Both the position numbers and the translations under genes were made by a program. From the NCBI GenBank assembly GCA_034509735.1, contig JACGWO010000002.1:22491636-22555635 (forward strand): 64,000 nucleotides of DNA. Direction: 5' to 3'. Below the pieces are notes generated by a model that had not been told where the DNA came from, made no database searches, and worked only from the letters and a program-made list of their open reading frames with translations. Origin of the DNA: Sesamum alatum (Eukaryota > Streptophyta > Magnoliopsida > Lamiales > Pedaliaceae). Shown piece by piece: positions 59,633-64,000 of the stretch (position 1 is its first letter; every line of letters starts with the position of its first letter).

Positions 59633-60169
59633 TGTAGGAAATATTGCATATATGTGAAGCACATTAACACATGTTGCACATAATCAGTTCCGGTGATTAC
59701 CTCAATGGTATGATATTTCAACCCGCAGCGGAATTAACTTTGACACTCGGATCTTTGTGGCTCGTCTACAAGCTTCCTACGATCTCTTGGGTCTGCAAGC
59801 ACGCCCTACGAATCCACGTGTCTCCTAGCACGAACCTTCTCGGCCTTGTCACGATCGCCCTTCTCTCGCTCCACGTAGATCGCTACCAGAGCTATCCACT
59901 AGAGTTTACACGCCTTAAACCCCCGGAGACTTGTGGTGATACTCCAAGAGAGAACAGAGAGAGTATTTGGCGAGAGGCTTTGGGAGAATGTACGTCGAAT
60001 AGTATTGTATTTTTCATTCCATAGAACCACCCTATTTATAGGTGTGCACGAGAGGAGTCCAACCCTAATACAAACTGTAGGGGACTACAGACTCTTCACA
60101 CAAGAGGAGTCTTCCCTAACCACAAGTTTGGGAGACATCAAACTCTTTAAATATGGATGATATTTAATA
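59633..60169 (-). repeat. 5' LTR of the young element
   Basis: 537 bp, over 99% identical to 53,294-53,830, bordered by the primer site and TSD. Confidence 0.93.
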
Positions 60170-60661
60170 TGAATCAAGAAGAAGAACAAAGTAAGTTTAA
60201 GAGAACACTAATTCATAGTGTTATTTCTCTTAAACCGATTCCTTCTAAACCCGTTCTTTTCTAGCAAGAAGAACGTGTTTTTCTTCCGGTGTGGTGTGGA
60301 TCACCTTTGGAGAATCCATACATTTGGATTTCGTGAGCATTCCGGAGAAGGAACAACGCAAGTAGCCGGGAGCATACGCTAAACAATCAAAGGTAACGGT
60401 TTATTACGCTTTGATTGATTTCATTGTATCTATGCCCTATGTGCTTAAATATATGTTTTAATATTTAAACATCCTACATCGAACGCCCGGTTGAGCACCC
60501 AAGGGTACACCCATTGGAATTTGCGTATTTTGAATTTGATTTAAATTTACGCATAATTTCTCGCTTTCTTGTTTCCGCTCGCGCTCCCAGGCGGATCCGC
60601 TTGTCCTTCATGATCTCCACCGCACTTCCGCCGCGTTCTCGGGCCGATCCGCTTTCCTTCA

Positions 60662-61104
60662 GACTGGTCACGCCTAAGAAGCCATACCTGACGGGAGGGT
60701 GAGACACTCTAGCTGACCTACGAAGGACTGGAACGTCAGTGGTGACTGTGGGCACAGACATTACAGGAGCTGGCGGTTCAGGTACTGTGGTTGGCTCCTC
60801 GTGAGGTTGTTCGACATGCCGGGCATGTTGATCCTCGCGAGGTGGCTCGACCCGTTGGGTCCTTATCCTAAAACCTCTAAGTGAGGTATCCGCAGCTTCT
60901 GGCGCTGATGATTGATTCGTCTCACTTGATTCCTTAAGGATCAGTTCATCACGTTGGACATCTGTCAAAAAACCTTTGTCCAAGAACATTGCATTCCTCG
61001 GAACAAAGACTTTCTATTCTGAGGGGTCATAAAAGTAATAACCTGCAGTTTCTTAGAATATCCAACGAACCTGCACAAGCTAGACTACGAGAACTCAACA
61101 ATCC
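60662..61104 (-). pseudogene. Copia integrase end and integrase-RT linker, minus strand
   Basis: Minus-strand reading from about 61,050: ETAGYYFYDP-like integrase tail, then NAMFLDKGFLTDVQRDELIL, an acidic/proline linker, and VLRRSARVSHPPVRYGFLGVTS up to the LTR border at 60,662. It continues in the fragment at 47,125-47,545. A nonsense change precedes the FVPRN segment. Both sides are cut by the direct repeats, leaving about 0.86 kb of pol. Confidence 0.86.
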
Positions 61105-62009
61105 TCAAAAATATTTGCTCTATATTTATTTCTTTCTAAATCAAAATTAATATTCTACTTGGACACGAGAACTCAACAAGAAGAAATAAATATGGGAATT
61201 TCATTATAATCTAGTTGAGAATACACGTCTGTTTTCCTTTATATTATATGCCTAGCATATGTAAGGATTTGACTTATTCATATAAATATTATAAAAAAAA
61301 TAAAAAAATTGAAATATCACGAACTAAAAGGCTTACAAATGTTACTTTTTTTAATTGCTAATTATAATTGACTCTGCCGCCCGTGGAGTCGTTTTCTTTT
61401 TTTCTTTTTCTTTTTTTAATAGTGTTTTCTAATAATTTAATATTACTTAATATTTAATTACTTTTTAATAATTAATTATTTAATATGTATTAATAATATA
61501 CAAAATAGTTTTAGTAAATATTTATTATGAAAATTTAACTAAATTCTAAAATACTTTTAATAAATACATATTATTAAATGTTTATATTGATTAATTATTT
61601 TTTTAAAATTTTACAATTGATAATTTGTGTAAGTTAATTTATTCAATCAATTATGTATACCTTTACATACAAATAAAAGAAAAAAAGTAGACATAATCAA
61701 CAATTACTATGTATTATGGTACGACACGTCGTTAATTTAATTACAATATTCCACCTCTAAGGAAACTAATTTCATCTATAACAAAAAGGTAATAATCATA
61801 AACGAGTCAATTTCTACGTTTTATCTTCAACATTACGTTACTGTGAAGCTACCATATTTTCACTTTATGTAATACAAATCGATCCAAATTAAATTATAAA
61901 TAAAAAAGGTACTTACTGAATATTACTCTTTTTTAAACTTTCGCAAGTGATGATGTGAGAACTCAATTAGTTGAATCTCCCGAAATATCGTCAGTTGAAG
62001 AGTCTACAG
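61105..62009. repeat. About 1-kb direct repeat, copy 2
   Basis: It matches 46,026-47,124 without the internal 228-bp duplication. It shares the closing block GAAGAGTCTACAG, after which LINE sequence begins. Confidence 0.8.
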
Positions 62010-64000
62010 ACAATTCAATTGGTACCTTCATAATATGCCAACCCTTGAAGAGCTTAAAGAGGTTGTGTTAGGCATTGACAGACACAGTGTTGCTGGTCCT
62101 GATGGTTTTAACTCCGTCTTCTTTCAAGAATGCTGGGATTTTATCTTCCAGGACTTGCTGGAGGCTGTGCATGAGTTTTTTAGAGGAATCCCCATCCCTA
62201 GAAGTTATACAGCCATAACCATTACACTGATACCCAAGAAAGACTCACCTTAATCCTGGACAGAGTATAGACTAATCTCTCTATGCAATGTGGCAAACAC
62301 AATCATCACTAAACTGCTCTACAGAAAGATTACACAAGCTTTCCCCATTCTTATCTCCCCATATCAGAGTGCATTTGTCCCTGGCAGACTGATTAGTGAC
62401 AACATCCTCCTTGCACAGGAGATAGTTCATGACCTTGATAGGAGATACAATAAAGGGAATCTGGTCATTAAGCTGGACATGCAGAAGGCGTATGATAGAA
62501 TCAGTTGGCGGTTCCTATACACTGTGATGCACCATATGGGCTTCCCAACCAGTTTCATACATCTCATTCAACATTCCCTGGAAAATTGCTGGTTCACAGT
62601 TTTGGTGAATGGGGAAACAAGCGGCTTCTTCAAATCTACCTAAGGATTGAGGCAAGGGGATCCTCTCTCCCCTGCATTGTTCATTCTGGTTGCGGAAGCA
62701 CTATCAAGAGGGTTGGACCACCTTTTCCAGCCCTGGGAGTCATCCAAAGATTGAACAACTCATGGCCAAATATTTTTGGGGTTCCAAGGAGGGGTAGAAG
62801 AAAATACACTGGACTAAGTGGCACAATATCTGTTTTCCTACTGAAGAGGGAGGACTTGATGTCAGAAATCTCAGGGATGTGGTCGCCTCATTCTCTCATA
62901 AGCTGTGGTGGAGATTCAGAGCTAACAACTCCTTGGGTTGTATTCCTCAGCAAAAAGTATTGCGAAAAATATCCCCTAGCTAATGTTAAAGTTACCAAGA
63001 ATGACTCCCCAATTTGGAAAAGGTTGTGTTCGGTGAGGGAGGAAGCCCACAAAAATATATTCTGGTCCTTGGGAAAAGGTGAGGTTGATTTCTGGCATGA
63101 CTGGTGGCTTCCAAACAGAACACGAGTTGAGATAACTAGGAACAACCACCTTGGCTACACTCTAGTCAAACAATTCTGGAGCGGTAGATTATGGAACACG
63201 AAAAAACTGCTACAGGTCCTGCCACAAGGGCTGATTAATAAAGTTAATATCAATATGGATAACAAGGACTTTATGCATTGGAAACTCTCCAGCAGTGGCA
63301 CATTTCCACATCCTCTGGTTGACACTTCTCACACCCTCCATATCCATCTTCTCCTGGAGACTCCTCAACAACTGGCTGCCAGTTGATAGCAGGCTGCCAG
63401 TTGATAGCAGGCTGCAAGAAAAAGGGATTCAACTGGCCTCTAATTGTTGTTGCTGCAATCAGGAGGACTCACTGATCCATTTATTCCTATCCTGCACGAA
63501 AACTACTCTAGTTTGGACCTACTTCGCCAACCGTTTCTAGGTGCCTCCCTCGCACTGAACAAATCTCAACACTTTGGCTTGCATGGAAAAGGACTGCTAC
63601 TTCTAAGATACACATTAGGGACATTATTCCTCCTTTGATATGTTGGTACATCTGGAATCTCTGTAATGAGGTGAGACATGAGGGAGGAATACTCAAACAT
63701 AGTACCATTATATCCAAGATTCTGTCACACCTCCATCTCTTTCACAAGAGAAATCTTCTAAAAGCTTCTCACATCAAAAGAGACACGCTGGTGGCAAGCT
63801 CCTTTAAAATACTGGCTCTTCCTAAGAAACAATCTCAACACATCAGTGTTGTCTCTTGGAAAAGACCCCCGGTGGGATGGGTGAAGCTCAACATAGATGG
63901 AGCTTCCAAAGGTAACCCGGGGCCGTCTGGTGCCAGAGGCATTCTTAGAGATCACTAGGGCCATGTCCTCTTTGCTTTTCAAGAGTATCTGGGCCACGCT
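62010..64000 (+). pseudogene. L1-type LINE fragment: RT, zinc-binding domain and RNase H
   Basis: RT begins MPTLEELKEVVLGIDRH (62,035), with TLIPKKDSP, a stop at 62,252, LISLCNVANTIITKLL, SPYQSAFVPGRLISDNILLA, KLDMQKAYDRISW (motif A Asp) and, past a stop at 62,641, GLRQGDPLSPALF. The following YADD motif and RT thumb are missing: sequence jumps at about 62,745 to the C-terminal region (MAKYFWG, EEGGLDVRNL). A zf-RVT-like block (FSWRLLNNWLP, SNCCCCNQEDSLIHLFLSC, 63,345-63,500) and an RNase H start (VKLNIDGASKGNPGPSGARG, 63,885) follow. The element runs off the window. Missing catalytic DD, stops and frameshifts make it dead. Confidence 0.9.
63374..63409 (+). repeat. 18-bp tandem duplication in the LINE
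   Basis: Two exact copies of GGCTGCCAGTTGATAGCA, adding six in-frame residues (PVDSRL twice). Confidence 0.9.

Larger units (their letters stand above)
53294..60169 (-). mobile_element. Young non-coding LTR retrotransposon (LARD-like)
   Basis: The element is 6876 bp, flanked by TGAAT at 53,289-53,293 and 60,170-60,174. Two 537-bp LTRs (53,294-53,830 and 59,633-60,169) differ by two substitutions and two single-base indels. A perfect Met primer site (TGGTATCAGAGC, minus strand) at 59,620-59,631 and a polypurine tract (GAGTGGGAGA, minus strand) beside the other LTR set the orientation. The 5.8-kb interior has no ORF resembling gag, protease, integrase or RT, so movement must have been in trans. 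The presence of the primer site and polypurine tract suggests Copia-type machinery. In element sense the LTR starts TA rather than TG. Confidence 0.93.
51515..60610 (+). mobile_element. Solo LTR, type A, plus orientation, split by the young LTR element
   Basis: Pieces 51,515-53,293 and 60,175-60,610 total about 2.2 kb, from TGTTAGAATAGGTGACC to GCTTGTCCTTCA. Flanked by TGATC at 51,510-51,514 and 60,611-60,615. It is inserted in the type C LTR and is itself the target of the element at 53,294. Confidence 0.94.
47546..60661 (+). mobile_element. Solo LTR, type C, plus orientation, split by nested insertions
   Basis: Pieces 47,546-49,196, 51,008-51,514 and 60,616-60,661 join to about 2.2 kb, from TGTTAGAATAGGTGAC to GCTTTCCTTCA. 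Flanking 5-mers are GATTG (47,541-47,545) and GACTG (60,662-60,666), one transition apart. It splits a minus-strand Copia pol between the GFLGVTS linker and the DPKTYGDAM start of RT, so it is a clean insertion. Confidence 0.88.

Overview
The window is nuclear DNA from a flowering plant, most likely a eudicot. It contains an oleosin gene with seed-type promoter motifs, Copia elements with an initiator-Met-tRNA primer site, a plant CACTA (En/Spm) transposon with Transposase_24, DUF4216 and DUF4218 remnants, and an L1-type LINE carrying an RNase H domain. Apart from the oleosin locus, nearly everything recognisable is transposable-element sequence, much of it nested, as in heterochromatin. No tRNA, rRNA or CRISPR array was seen.

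One Copia family dominates 1-32,511 and 47,546-60,661. Its LTRs are about 2.2 kb, begin TGTTAGAATAGGTGACC and end in CA. I call three subtypes A, B and C; the names are mine. They are recognised by their 3' ends (A: GCTTGTCCTTCA; B: GATCCACGATTCCTTTCA; C: intermediate, ending TTTCA or TTCCTTCA). The order of events can be read from 5-bp target-site duplications (TSDs). A minus-strand element (5' LTR ending at 31,535, primer site at 5,226-5,237) was hit by a 3.0-kb gag-only Ty3/Gypsy element (5,804-8,817, TSD ATAGT) and by a plus-strand Copia of 21 kb (9,927-31,014, TSD CCTCA). Inside that Copia lie a second minus-strand Copia (13,010-26,185), a second plus-strand Copia (from 16,512), and solo LTRs at 19,926-21,716 (AAATA), 23,330-25,303 (TGGGT) and 27,885-30,116 (GTGGC).

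From 32.5 to 46 kb the Copia density drops. Here are a CACTA-like end (to 33,391), the oleosin locus (34,474-34,892, one frameshift), a 64-bp tandem repeat (36.3-36.6 kb), a degenerate CACTA transposon (about 36,690-43,181), and a long inverted-repeat element (about 43.7-45.0 kb).

From 46 to 62 kb a roughly 1-kb direct repeat flanks a Copia integrase/RT fragment. That fragment was split by a type C solo LTR (47,546-60,661). The C LTR was in turn split by a type B solo LTR (49,197-51,002, CACCT) and a type A solo LTR (51,515-60,610, TGATC). The A LTR was then split by a 6.9-kb minus-strand LTR element with no recognisable coding capacity (53,294-60,169, TSD TGAAT). The two LTRs of that last element differ at only four sites in 537 bp, so it is probably the youngest insertion here. 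A LINE fragment fills 62,010-64,000 and runs off the end.

No element has intact coding capacity, so any recent mobility must have used proteins supplied from elsewhere. The strongest leads are the young non-coding LTR element, the oleosin frameshift beneath an intact-looking seed promoter, the gag-on-gag inverted repeat at 0.8-2.3 kb, and several scrambled junctions that look like templated break repair.
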